A stretch of 50,605 nucleotides of DNA, from contig NZ_JACIXG010000037.1 of assembly GCF_014360585.1 (NCBI RefSeq), forward strand, positions 1 to 50,605, in the 5' to 3' direction. This DNA is from Nocardioides sp. GTDB lineage: Bacteria; Actinomycetota; Actinomycetes; Propionibacteriales; Nocardioidaceae. A program made the position numbers and the translations under genes. Shown one piece after another: positions 34,970 to 43,165 of this stretch; position 1 is the stretch's first letter; each line of letters opens with the position of its first letter. The notes beneath the pieces were generated by a model. It had not been told where the DNA came from. It made no database searches and saw nothing but the letters and a program-made list of their open reading frames with translations.

Positions 34970-35067
34970 GTCAGCCCCGTCGGCCGAGACGTCAGGTACG
35001 TCGCTCGAGATGGCACCGTCGCGACCTCTCGGCCGACGCGAGTGACGCCTCGGCCGACGGGAGTGAC
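34970..35067. repeat. Palindromic repeat block (family B, copy 1)
   Basis: GTCAGCCCCGTCGGCCGAG starts at 34970, and the near-complementary CTCGGCCGACGCGAGTGAC and CTCGGCCGACGGGAGTGAC lie at 35028-35046 and 35049-35067. The 25 bases from 34970 recur exactly at 44647. The block fills the thiP-thiQ gap and can fold into a large hairpin that might attenuate transcription into thiQ. Confidence 0.75.
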
Positions 35068-35081
35068 TTCTCGGCGTACGT

Positions 35082-36740
35082 TCACAGTGCTCCGATCGAC
35101 GGGACGCGGAGACGCTCGACGAGGAGCATCACGACGGCGGTGGTGGCGGCGAGGACACAGGCGGCGGCGAGAGCCATGCCGTAGTTCTCCGAGCCGGGAC
35201 GGGAGAGCAGGCGGAGGATGACGACCGGGAGGGTGGGGCGCTCCTCGCGGACGAGGAAGGAGGTCGCGCCGAACTCCCCCAGCGAGGCCGCGAACGCGAA
35301 GCCCGCGGAGGCGAGGAGCGGCTTCCAGACGGCAGGTACGTCGACGGTCATGACCGCGCGCAGCGGCCCGGCCCCGAGGCCGGCAGCGGCCTGCCGGAGC
35401 CTGTCGTCGACAGACGCCAGCACCGGCACCAACGTCCTCACCACTAGGGGCAGCGCGACCAGAGCCTGGGCCAGCGGCACCAGCCAGGGCTCGTCGCGGA
35501 AGTCGAGTGCTCCGGATCCGAGGGTCAGATAGAGCCCGAGCCCGAGCGTTACCGCGCTGACTCCGAGCGGCACCATGAAGAGCCCGTCGAGGACGCCCCG
35601 CACTCGCCGTTCGGCACGCGTCCGGGATCGCCGGGTCACTGCGAACGCCACCAACAGCCCGAGCGTGAGCGCGATCACGGAAGCCTGCACCGCGACCGCC
35701 AGCGACGTCGTCAGCGCGGTCGTGACCGGCACCGGCAGCGGCGGGTCGAAGCCAGGAGTCTGCAGAGCCACGTAGTTCCCCAGACTCCACCGGTCGTCGA
35801 CCCGCAGCGACCCGAGCAGCAGCGCCAGCAGCGGACCGGCGACCAGCAGGACCAGCACCGACGTCGACAGCAGGACCGGGAGGTCCCGCAGCGAGACCCG
35901 TCGGCGGCGTGGGACGACCCGCGACTGCGCGGGGTCGGCCACCGAACGCAGCCGACCGGCCACCACCAGCAGTCCGATGACGACCACGAGCTGGAGCACC
36001 GACAGCACCGCGGCACCGGGAAGGTCGAACAGGGTGAAGGTGAGCTTGTAGATCTCGGTCTCGATGCTGTTGTAGCGCACGCCGCCGAGGGTGAGCACGA
36101 TCCCGAACGCGGTGGCGCAGAAGAGGAAGACCACCGAGGCCGCGGAGACGATCGCCGGACGCAGCGCAGGCAGCGTGATCGTCCAGAGGACCCGCGCAGG
36201 ACCTGCCCCCAGCGCGGCCGCGGCCTCCCCCGGGCGGGGGTCGAGCGACTCCCACGCCGCCCCGACCGCCCGGATCACGACGGAGGCGTTGAAGAAGACG
36301 AGCCCGAGGATGATCGCGGTCGGCGTGCCGTCGAGCCCCAGCCCGGCCAACAGGCCGGCCTCGCCGATGAGCTCACGGAAGGCGACCCCGACGACGACGG
36401 TGGGAAGTACGAACGGCACCAGCAGCCCCGCCCGGATCACCCGCTGCAGCGGAAAGCTCAGCCGGTGGAGGGCGAAGGCGGCCGGCAGCCCCAGCGCCAC
36501 GCTCAGCACCGTCGCCAGGCCCGAGGACCACAGCGTGAACCAGAGCGCCCGCTGGACCTCCGAGCGCTGCAGCACCCGGATCGCGGCCGCAGGGTCGAAC
36601 GAGCCCGAGGCGAAGAGGCCGCGCTGCACCATCCCGGTGACCGGCAGGACGAAGAAGACCGCCAGCACCGCTACCGGGAGGGCAGCGAGCGCGACCAGGG
36701 TTGCGACGCGTCGAGTCGAGCTCCCCAAACGAAAAGTCAC
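35082..36740 (-). CDS. thiP: Thiamine-type ABC transporter permease, fused two-domain (ThiP-like)
   Basis: The 552-residue protein has about 12 transmembrane helices and two copies of the binding-protein-dependent permease domain. Each carries an EAA-type loop, seen as ARVLWTITLPALRPAI in the first half and LRAVMTVDVPAVWKPL in the second. This duplicated permease is the ThiP architecture (also SfuB-like iron permeases). GTG 36740 overlaps the binding-protein gene stop by 4 bp. A TPP riboswitch upstream makes thiamine the likely substrate. Confidence 0.88.
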   Translation of the reverse strand: MTFRLGSSTRRVATLVALAALPVAVLAVFFVLPVTGMVQRGLFASGSFDPAAAIRVLQRSEVQRALWFTLWSSGLATVLSVALGLPAAFALHRLSFPLQRVIRAGLLVPFVLPTVVVGVAFRELIGEAGLLAGLGLDGTPTAIILGLVFFNASVVIRAVGAAWESLDPRPGEAAAALGAGPARVLWTITLPALRPAIVSAASVVFLFCATAFGIVLTLGGVRYNSIETEIYKLTFTLFDLPGAAVLSVLQLVVVIGLLVVAGRLRSVADPAQSRVVPRRRRVSLRDLPVLLSTSVLVLLVAGPLLALLLGSLRVDDRWSLGNYVALQTPGFDPPLPVPVTTALTTSLAVAVQASVIALTLGLLVAFAVTRRSRTRAERRVRGVLDGLFMVPLGVSAVTLGLGLYLTLGSGALDFRDEPWLVPLAQALVALPLVVRTLVPVLASVDDRLRQAAAGLGAGPLRAVMTVDVPAVWKPLLASAGFAFAASLGEFGATSFLVREERPTLPVVILRLLSRPGSENYGMALAAACVLAATTAVVMLLVERLRVPSIGAL

Positions 36741-37804
36741 CGTGCGATCGTGTCACTCCAGGTCGCCAGCCACGCCTCACGGTTCTTCTCGATCTCCTCC
36801 GGCTCGACGGAGAGCGGCGAGGTCGGCTGCTGGGCGAACTTCGCCCACTCGGCCGGCAGCTCGACGCTCGAGGAGACCGGGTAGACGTACATGCTCTCCG
36901 GCAATGCCCCCTGCACGCTGTCGGAGAGCATGAAGTCGATCAGCGCCTGGGCGCCCTCGGGGTGGTCGGCACCCTTCAGCACACCGGCGTACTCGACCTG
37001 CCGGAAGCAGGTGTCAAGCAGCGCCTTGGTCGTCGTCTTGCCGTCCTTGACGGTGAAGGCCGGCGAGGAGTCGTACGACACGACGATCGGCCGCGTCCCC
37101 TTGCCACCGCCCTGGGTGAAGTCGGAGTAGTAGGCCTGGTCCCAGCCGTCGACGACCTTGGCGCCGTTGTCCATCAGCTTGCCCCAGTAGTCGGCCCAGC
37201 CGTCCTCGCCGTACTCGGCGACGGTCGCCAGCAGGAACGCCATCCCCGGCGTCGACGTCGCCGCGCCCGGGGTGACGAAGAGATCCTTGTACGCAGGCTC
37301 GGCCAGGTCGTCGAGCGACTCCGGCGGCGCCAGCTTCTTCGCCGCGAACCACTCGGTGTCGATGTTGACGCACACGCTGCCGTGGTCGACCGGGGTGAGG
37401 AAGTGCTCCTCGTCGCCGGGCAGGTTGAACTCCTCGACCCCGGCCGGGATCGTCGAGGGCGTGTAGGCCGCCAGCGCCCCCTCCTTGATCGCCCGGCTGG
37501 CGAAGGTGTTGTCCACGCCGAAGACCGCGTCACCGTCGGGGTTGCCGGTGTCCAAGGCGATCTTGGTGGTCATCTCGCCACCGTCGCCCGCGTGCCGGAT
37601 CTCGGCGGTGTAGCCGGTCTTCTCGGTGAACTCGGCCAGCACCTCCTTCGGCAGCGTGAAGCTGTCGTGGGTCAGCAGCACGACCGACTTGTCGTCGGAG
37701 CCGCTGGACGGCTTGGCCTCGGGCTCGTCGGACGCGCCCCCGCACGAGGACAGGAGGAGCGCCGAGATGGCGGTGGCAGCGATGGCAGGCGTACGCATGC
37801 GCAT
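36737..37804 (-). CDS. thiB: Thiamine-binding lipoprotein of ABC transporter (ThiB-like)
   Basis: The 355-residue protein has a signal peptide with lipobox LSSC (lipidated Cys21) followed by a Ser/Asp-rich linker and a periplasmic-type binding domain: VVLLTHDSFTLPKEVLAEF, GVDNTFASRA and PIVVSYDSSPAF. ThiB family members bind thiamine, TMP or TPP. ATG 37804 has GGGAG about 7 bases upstream inside the 3' end of a TPP riboswitch. The gene is first of the thiB, thiP, thiQ unit. Confidence 0.9.
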   Translation of the reverse strand: MRMRTPAIAATAISALLLSSCGGASDEPEAKPSSGSDDKSVVLLTHDSFTLPKEVLAEFTEKTGYTAEIRHAGDGGEMTTKIALDTGNPDGDAVFGVDNTFASRAIKEGALAAYTPSTIPAGVEEFNLPGDEEHFLTPVDHGSVCVNIDTEWFAAKKLAPPESLDDLAEPAYKDLFVTPGAATSTPGMAFLLATVAEYGEDGWADYWGKLMDNGAKVVDGWDQAYYSDFTQGGGKGTRPIVVSYDSSPAFTVKDGKTTTKALLDTCFRQVEYAGVLKGADHPEGAQALIDFMLSDSVQGALPESMYVYPVSSSVELPAEWAKFAQQPTSPLSVEPEEIEKNREAWLATWSDTIAR

Positions 37805-37807
37805 TTC

Positions 37808-37898
37808 TGACTCCCTTCGCCGGTGTCAACCGGAGCAGGTTCGGAGGGTCTGCGGCGCTGTTCGCCACACTCTCAGGCCTCGCGGCCTCCCCTGTCTG
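37808..37898 (-). ncRNA. TPP riboswitch (THI element)
   Basis: Read on the reverse strand, the element has the conserved GGGGAGGCC, CTGAGAG (the pyrimidine sensor), GACCCTCCGAACCTG, CCGGTTGACACCGG and GCGAAGGGAG segments in order. These correspond to the two sensor arms and the three-way junction of the TPP aptamer. The GGGAG at the 3' end doubles as the thiB Shine-Dalgarno, so ligand binding should block translation directly. The remaining sequence to the GNAT start (37899-37934) is the divergent promoter region. Confidence 0.92.
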
Positions 37899-37934
37899 TT
37901 CCCGCCAACACTACTGCTTGCGACAATCCACCCC

Positions 37935-38366
37935 ATGACCGACGTCGCCATCTCGTCCTTCGACGACCTCTCCCCCAAGACCGCGTACGCCCTGTGGCAG
38001 CTGCGCCAGCAGGTGTTCGTCGTCGAGCAGGACTGCCCGTACCTCGACCTGGACGGCCGCGACCTCGAGCCCGGGACGCGTCACGTGGTCCTGAGCGACG
38101 GTGACCAGCTCGCCGGGACCGCCCGCGTCCTCGACGACGGCGACGTGTGGCGCATCGGCCGAGTCGTCCTCTCCCCCGCCCACCGAGGTAAGGGCCTTTC
38201 CGACGTGCTCATGAAGGCCGCCATCGAGGCCGTCACCGACCGCGACATCGTCCTGGACGCTCAGTCACCGCTGGCCGGCTGGTACGCCAGGCTCGGCTTC
38301 GCCGCGGACGGCGAGGAGTTCCTCGAGGACGGCATCCCGCACACCCCGATGCGCCTCAGGCGATAG
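37935..38366 (+). CDS. GNAT family N-acetyltransferase, ElaA-like
   Basis: The 143-residue protein has the ElaA-type start LWQLRQQVFVVEQDCPYLDLDGRD, then an acetyl-CoA-binding VVLSPAHRGKGLSDVLM loop and LAGWYARLGFAADGEEFLEDGIPH. The substrate is unknown. ATG 37935 is used. The stop overlaps the 3' end of the convergent metallo-beta-lactamase-fold gene by 11 bp. It is divergent from the thiamine operon but shows no link to it. Confidence 0.88.
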   Translation: MTDVAISSFDDLSPKTAYALWQLRQQVFVVEQDCPYLDLDGRDLEPGTRHVVLSDGDQLAGTARVLDDGDVWRIGRVVLSPAHRGKGLSDVLMKAAIEAVTDRDIVLDAQSPLAGWYARLGFAADGEEFLEDGIPHTPMRLRR

Positions 38367-39405
38367 CGGCGAAGAGGACGCTGGCCTCGGTCTCCTCACG
38401 GGTCGCCTGACCCCGCGCCACGAGCAGCTCGAGGTGGGCCTTGGTCTCCATGACCGCGAGGCCGGCGTTGAAGTAGTCGAGCTCGGCGAAGGCACGCTCG
38501 TGGCGGGTCCAGCCGAGGTCGTTGGCAACCTCCAGCGCCGAGCGCCGGCCGGCGCGCAAGGACGCCAGCGACTGGGCCAGTCGCGACTCGTGATGGGCGA
38601 GGAGCTCGTCGACACGGGAGTGAGACGACGAGGCGACCGGGCCGTGGGCGGGGAGAAGCCGCAGGTCAGGCATGGACCTGACCTTGGTCAGGGAGGCCAT
38701 GAAGTCGCCGAGGGGGTCGACGACGGGCACCGGCTCGAAGCCGATCGACGGCGTGATCGTGGGCAGCACGTGGTCGCCGGCGAACAGGACCGAGCCGGCC
38801 AGGTCCGCGTAGACGTAGTGGCCCTGGGTGTGCCCGGGGGTGTGCACGGCATCGACGTCCCTGCCGGCAACGGACAGGCGTACGTCGCCCTCGAGCCACT
38901 GGTCGGGCATCCGCCAGTGGGACAGGTCGGGCGCGGGCGGCGGGTTGGCGGCCCACTTCGCAGCCAGGTCGGGCGCACCGGCGTGGGCGAGGAGCCGGTC
39001 GGTCGAGACCCAGCCGTCCAGGTCGCCGTTGGTGAGCTCGAGAGTGGGGCGGTCGCCGGCACCGAGCAGCACGTCGGCTCCGAACTCCTGACCGAGCACC
39101 GAGGCGAGCGTGTAGTGGTCACGATGCACGTGGGTGACCAGGAACCGCCGGATGTCGCCGAACTCGAAGCCGAGCTTCTTCAGGCCCGTTTCCAGTGCCG
39201 TACGTCCCTCGGTGATCGCCCAGCCACCGTCGACGAGCGAGAGCCCGTCGTCACCTTCGAGGACATAGATGTTGACCGCCTTGAGCCCGTCCATCGGCAA
39301 CGGGAGCGGGATCCGATGTACGCCGTCGGCGACCGTCCACGCGCCCGGAGCCGACCAGTGTTCCCCCGAGTCAGGCGAGATTGCGGTGGCTGTCGACTGA
39401 CTCAT
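38356..39405 (-). CDS. Metallo-beta-lactamase-fold hydrolase
   Basis: The 349-residue protein has the MBL motif T91-H-V-H-R-D-H97, then VHTPGHTQGHY, FAGDHVLP and LLPAHGP, giving the full binuclear metal-binding set. A C-terminal helical domain of about 70 residues (from VDELLAHHESRLAQSL) matches the LACTB2/glyoxalase-II-like subfamily. It probably cleaves a thioester or phosphoester; substrate unknown. ATG 39405 overlaps the upstream gene by 35 bp. Confidence 0.88.
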   Translation of the reverse strand: MSQSTATAISPDSGEHWSAPGAWTVADGVHRIPLPLPMDGLKAVNIYVLEGDDGLSLVDGGWAITEGRTALETGLKKLGFEFGDIRRFLVTHVHRDHYTLASVLGQEFGADVLLGAGDRPTLELTNGDLDGWVSTDRLLAHAGAPDLAAKWAANPPPAPDLSHWRMPDQWLEGDVRLSVAGRDVDAVHTPGHTQGHYVYADLAGSVLFAGDHVLPTITPSIGFEPVPVVDPLGDFMASLTKVRSMPDLRLLPAHGPVASSSHSRVDELLAHHESRLAQSLASLRAGRRSALEVANDLGWTRHERAFAELDYFNAGLAVMETKAHLELLVARGQATREETEASVLFAAIA

Positions 39406-39823
39406 CGGCTGATCGGTCTCCTTCGGGTCGACCTCTCCAGAGCCAGAGCAGACCCAGGATCGGCAGCAGGGCAGGAACGAAACCGTATCCGCTGCCGAAC
39501 CTCGACCATACCGATGCGTCCGGGAACCAGGACGGGACCGCCAGCGAGAGCGCCCCGACGAGGATGACCCCGGCCAGCTCGATCCACAGCATGATCTTCG
39601 CGAACCCGGCCGAGCCGTTGGCCGCTCGACGGATCGCGAACCAGCCCGCGACATAGGTCGCCGCGGCGACCACAGAGAGCGTGTAGGCGATCGGCGCCTC
39701 GTCGAACCGGGTGAAGACCTGCACCAGCGACCGGGCGCCGGCGGCGAGCGCGAAGATCGCGTAGACCGCCAGCAGCACCAGGTGCGGACCGGAGCGGGTC
39801 TTGGCGGTCGACGTCGTGCTCAC
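39371..39823 (-). CDS. Small integral membrane protein, four helices
   Basis: The 150-residue protein has four predicted transmembrane helices (for example LVLLAVYAIFALAAGARS and IMLWIELAGVILVGALSLAV) and a charged C-terminal tail. GTG 39823 overlaps the upstream gene's stop by 4 bp. It resembles conserved actinobacterial proteins without an assigned function, usually found in pairs with the next gene. It may be co-translated with the MBL hydrolase. Confidence 0.75.
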   Translation of the reverse strand: MSTTSTAKTRSGPHLVLLAVYAIFALAAGARSLVQVFTRFDEAPIAYTLSVVAAATYVAGWFAIRRAANGSAGFAKIMLWIELAGVILVGALSLAVPSWFPDASVWSRFGSGYGFVPALLPILGLLWLWRGRPEGDRSADESVDSHRNLA

Positions 39824-40176
39824 CGAACCATCATGACGCGTACGGCCACGACCCCGGTCGCCAGGGCCGCCGCCGCGATCACCCCGGAGGACCACGTCGA
39901 GCGGTCCTCACGCATCGCCTGCAGCGCCAGCGGCATCAGGCAGACCATCGCCCCGAGATAGCCGAGGAAGGTCGACAGGGACTCCGGCTTGCGTCCGGCA
40001 GACCAGGCCGCCAGCGCGCCGACCGCGAGCACGACCGCCAGGATCTCGAGCATCCACGCCACCTGGTCGAGCCACTTCGGCCGGGGCGCCCTCAGCACCA
40101 CGCCGAGAGCGGCCGCGATCGTGACGAACGCGGCATATCCGGCCACGATAAATCCGATCAGAGTCACGGCGTCCAC
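39820..40176 (-). CDS. Small integral membrane protein
   Basis: The 118-residue product has four hydrophobic segments (from LIGFIVAGYAAFVTIAAALG to VIAAAALATGVVAVRVM). GTG 40176 is chosen because GGAGAAG lies 9 bases upstream and because the frame ahead of it would overlap the divergent methyltransferase. It is coupled by a 4-bp overlap to the next membrane protein. Only 16 bp separate it from the divergent methyltransferase start, so the two promoters overlap the opposing coding starts. Function unknown. Confidence 0.75.
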   Translation of the reverse strand: MDAVTLIGFIVAGYAAFVTIAAALGVVLRAPRPKWLDQVAWMLEILAVVLAVGALAAWSAGRKPESLSTFLGYLGAMVCLMPLALQAMREDRSTWSSGVIAAAALATGVVAVRVMMVR

Positions 40177-40192
40177 GTGCCAATCTTCTCCA

Positions 40193-41029
40193 ATGACCTC
40201 CACATCTCCCGATCCGGGGCTCGTCGCCCGCCTCCGCGTCGCGGGCTGCGTCTTCGCCGAGGACGAGGCCGCCCTGCTCGAGGGCGAGCCGGTCTCGGCG
40301 CAGGAGCGAGAAGCGATGGTCGTACGCCGCCTCGCCGGTGAGCCGCTGGAGCTGATCCTGGGATGGGCCGAGTTCGACGGCCTGAGGATAAAGGTGGCCC
40401 CAGGAGTGTTCGTCCCCCGCCAACGCTCAAAGCTGTTGGTCAACCTGGCGTCGTGTGCTGCCAAACGTGCGCTCCAGCGCACCCCTGGCAGCACACCCCG
40501 GGTTGTGGATGTTGGGTGCGGCACCGGAGCACTGGGTGCCGCGATCGCGGCTTGTGTCCCGGACGCGGAGGTCTGGGCGACCGACATCGACCCGGCCGCG
40601 GTCGAGTGTGCTCGGAGGAATCTTGCTTCGGAGGGGGGTCTCGACAAGCTCGACCACCGGAGCCCCCGGGTTCTGCTCGGGGACCTCTTCGACCCGCTGC
40701 CCCGCGACCTCGCCTTCGACGTGATCGTGGCCAACGCTCCGTACGTCCCGAGCGACCAGATCCAGAACATGCCGCCGGAGGCGCGCGACCACGAGCACCA
40801 CGTGGCTCTTGACGGCGGGGCGGACGGGCTCGACATCCAGCGACGCGTGATCGAGCAGGCGCCGAAGCATCTGGCTCCTGGCGGCGTACTCATCATCGAG
40901 ACCGGCCAGGAGCAGGCGCCCGTCACCGCGAGCCTGATGCGGGAGCAGGGCCTGGTCACGGAGATCCACCACGACGAGGACCTCTACGCGACGGCCGTGA
41001 CGGGCCTGAAAAGCGAGGCGTCCCTCTGA
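40193..41029 (+). CDS. PrmC/HemK-like N5-glutamine methyltransferase
   Basis: The 278-residue protein has RRLAGEPLELILGWAEFDGLRI and FVPRQRSKLLV, the PrmC-like N-terminal signature, the SAM motif VVDVGCGTGALG (104-115), and NAPY (181-184) in place of the classical NPPY. PrmC methylates release-factor glutamine in GGQ; NAPY members are putative and may target another protein. Residues 150-158 (LDKLDHRSP) come from an intergenic-type repeat and another short insert (about 87-101) matches a nested hairpin. The last codons lie inside a perfect terminator hairpin. ATG 40193 is the first Met after the divergent gene. Confidence 0.8.
   Translation: MTSTSPDPGLVARLRVAGCVFAEDEAALLEGEPVSAQEREAMVVRRLAGEPLELILGWAEFDGLRIKVAPGVFVPRQRSKLLVNLASCAAKRALQRTPGSTPRVVDVGCGTGALGAAIAACVPDAEVWATDIDPAAVECARRNLASEGGLDKLDHRSPRVLLGDLFDPLPRDLAFDVIVANAPYVPSDQIQNMPPEARDHEHHVALDGGADGLDIQRRVIEQAPKHLAPGGVLIIETGQEQAPVTASLMREQGLVTEIHHDEDLYATAVTGLKSEASL
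40637..40660 (+). repeat. Repeat family C unit inside the PrmC-like gene
   Basis: This 24-bp stretch has GGTCTCGACAAGCTCGACC, the reverse complement of a GGTCGAGC...GTCGAGACC-type repeat common between genes in this actinobacterial group and seen again at 50485 onward. Here it lies in frame inside a coding sequence and encodes LDKLDHR. Confidence 0.7.
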
Positions 41030-41064
41030 ATGCACACCACCCCCGCGGTGTGCATTCAGAGGGA
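41021..41064. terminator. Perfect 18-bp hairpin spanning the stop of the PrmC-like gene
   Basis: Arms at 41021-41038 and 41047-41064 are exact complements around the 8-base loop ACCCCCGC. The left arm includes the last codons and TGA. No U-run follows, as is common for actinobacterial terminators. Confidence 0.8.
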
Positions 41065-41128
41065 CCACCATCGAGCTGGCGGCTGTGCCCTTTCGGGGCC
41101 ACGGATCAACCACCAGCCTTGGTGTGTG

Positions 41129-41159
41129 AGGTCGTCCACCCCCCACCGGTGGACGACCT
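41129..41159. terminator. Second strong hairpin downstream of the PrmC-like gene
   Basis: AGGTCGTCCACC (41129-41140) and GGTGGACGACCT (41148-41159) pair perfectly over a 7-base loop. It lies 65 bases past the first hairpin and 38 bases before the next gene start. It may be a tandem terminator or a 5' leader structure of the next gene. Confidence 0.6.
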
Positions 41160-41196
41160 TCACGCCGATGAAACGGGCCACCTGCGGACCCATGAC

Positions 41197-41940
41197 GTGG
41201 ATTGGGAAGAATTTTTTCGGGAATCCCGTCAGACTTCCGATATGCAGGCTTACGGTCTGACCCATCTGGTGCCGTTGTCCCTGCTCACAGCGGGGATCGT
41301 GGCCATGGTCTGGCTGGGCAGGCGGCAGCGGTCCGAGTCGGGACCGTCGAGATTCTCCCGGGGCTTCGCGCTCGCGATCCCGCTCACGACGATCCCGCTG
41401 CAGGCCCATGAATGGGTCACCGACTTCGATCTCTTCATCGATCTGCCGATCCATCTGTGCGACCTGGCGTGGATGGCGGCCGCGGTCGCGCTGTGGACCC
41501 ACCACCCCTACCCGACCGCGCTGACCTGCTTCTGGGGTCTCACGCTGACCACGCAAGGTGTGTTCACCCCGGACGTGATGGACTTCCCGGACGTCAGCTA
41601 CTTCACCTTCTGGGGCCAGCACCTGATGATCGTGCTCGCCGCGGTCTACCTGGTCTTCGGGCTCAAGCTGCTTCCACGCTGGCGCGACTACGGCTGGGTG
41701 GTCGCGACCACCGCGGTGTGGGCCGCCGCGGCGTACGTCCTCAACCTCGTCGTCGACGCCAACTACGGCTACCTGCGCTACAAGCCGGAGTCGGCCTCGA
41801 TGCTCGACCTGCTCGGGCCATGGCCGGTCTACATCCTCAACGAGATCCTGCTCGTCGCGGGGATCTGGGCGTTGATCACGCTCGGACTGAGGATGTGGGC
41901 GCGTCAGGACGGGTCGACGAGGAGACCGGTGCGCTCGTAG
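41197..41940 (+). CDS. TIGR02206 / YwaF-type membrane protein
   Basis: The protein has six to seven transmembrane helices. The layout fits the TIGR02206 family: a short N-terminal [10 protein letters not shown] segment, [46 protein letters not shown], and a loop [29 protein letters not shown] 41197 is chosen because the family N-terminus begins with a short acidic/aromatic stretch; ATG 41242 is an alternative that would drop it. The Shine-Dalgarno is weak. It overlaps the convergent PLP gene by 37 bp at the 3' end. Function unknown. Confidence 0.75.
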   Translation: MDWEEFFRESRQTSDMQAYGLTHLVPLSLLTAGIVAMVWLGRRQRSESGPSRFSRGFALAIPLTTIPLQAHEWVTDFDLFIDLPIHLCDLAWMAAAVALWTHHPYPTALTCFWGLTLTTQGVFTPDVMDFPDVSYFTFWGQHLMIVLAAVYLVFGLKLLPRWRDYGWVVATTAVWAAAAYVLNLVVDANYGYLRYKPESASMLDLLGPWPVYILNEILLVAGIWALITLGLRMWARQDGSTRRPVRS

Positions 41941-43004
41941 TCGGCGAGCGCGGCGGCGTACGGCGCCAGGTCGATGCCCTTCTCGGCCACCCACGCGTCT
42001 TCGTAGTAGGAGGAGCGGTAGCGCTCGCCGGAGTCGCACAGCAGCGAGACGACGCTGCCCTCCTCGCCGGCGTCGACCATCTCGCGTATGACCCCCAGCG
42101 ATGCCCACACGTTGGTGCCCGTCGAGGGGCCGACCGAGCGGCCCATCCGGGCCGAGAGCCAGCGCATCGTCGCGATCGACGCCGCGTCGGGGACCTGGAC
42201 CATGTCGTCGACGACACCGCCGACGAAGGACGGCTCGACCCGGGGCCGCCCGATCCCCTCGATCCGCGACGGCATCCCGGTGGCGTAGTCGGAGGTGTCC
42301 GTCTCCCAACCGCCGTAGAAGGCGGAGTTCTCCGGGTCGGCGACCATCAGCTTGGTGCAGTGGCGGCGGTAGTGGAGGTAGCGGCCGATGGTCGCGGAGG
42401 TGCCGCCGGTGCCCGCCGAGACGACGATCCAGGTCGGCACCGGGTGCCGCTCCTGCGACATCTGGTCGAAGATCGACTCGGCGATGTTGTTGTTTCCGCG
42501 CCAGTCGGTGGCCCGCTCGGCGTAGGTGAACTGGTCCATGTAGTGGCCGTCGCACTCACGGGCCAGGCGCTCGGCCTCGGCGTACATGTCGGGGGCCTTG
42601 TCGACGAAGTGGCAGCGGCCGCCGTGCCACTCGATCAGACGCACCTTCTCCGCCGAGGTCGAGCGCGGCATCACCGCAACGAAGGGCAGCCCGAGCAGGC
42701 CGGCGAAATAGGCCTCGGAGACCGCGGTGGATCCCGAGGAGGCCTCCACGACCGTCGAGCCCTCGTGGAGCCAGCCGTTGCAGATCGCGTAGAGGAACAG
42801 CGACCTGGCCAGGCGGTGCTTCAGCGAGCCCGTGGGGTGGACGGACTCGTCCTTCAGATAGAGGTCGACCCCGCCGCTCGCGCCGTCGCGGACCGGCAGC
42901 GGGACGGCGTGCAGGTGGGTGTCGGCCGAGCGTTGAGCGTCGGCCTCGACGCGGCGTACGGCTTCGTCGATCCAGGCGCGGTGGGAGTCAGAGAGGCGAG
43001 GCAC
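41904..43004 (-). CDS. PLP-dependent cysteine synthase/desulfhydrase family (Cds1/CysK2-like)
   Basis: The 366-residue protein is a fold-type II PLP enzyme with the Schiff-base lysine Lys62 in TGSLKHRLA, the substrate-loop [13 protein letters not shown], and the phosphate-binding [28 protein letters not shown] near the C-terminus supplies a pyridine-N contact. Mycobacterial relatives include the L-cysteine desulfhydrase Cds1 and CysK2, which release H2S or make S-sulfocysteine; which reaction applies cannot be read here. GTG 43004 is chosen since it starts the conserved [14 protein letters not shown] segment. Confidence 0.85.
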   Translation of the reverse strand: MPRLSDSHRAWIDEAVRRVEADAQRSADTHLHAVPLPVRDGASGGVDLYLKDESVHPTGSLKHRLARSLFLYAICNGWLHEGSTVVEASSGSTAVSEAYFAGLLGLPFVAVMPRSTSAEKVRLIEWHGGRCHFVDKAPDMYAEAERLARECDGHYMDQFTYAERATDWRGNNNIAESIFDQMSQERHPVPTWIVVSAGTGGTSATIGRYLHYRRHCTKLMVADPENSAFYGGWETDTSDYATGMPSRIEGIGRPRVEPSFVGGVVDDMVQVPDAASIATMRWLSARMGRSVGPSTGTNVWASLGVIREMVDAGEEGSVVSLLCDSGERYRSSYYEDAWVAEKGIDLAPYAAALADYERTGLLVDPS

Positions 43005-43165
43005 CGCCCGAGCGTAACTCCACCCTGATCCACCGCCGACATGTGCCGTGGGCCACAATGAAAGACCTGATCACGATCGGGTCCGGCAGTGAAGTTGCCC
43101 ACAAGTTAGACCGATCTAAGGACCCCGATTAACCATTACGGCCTCAAAAGCGAGACAAAAGACCT

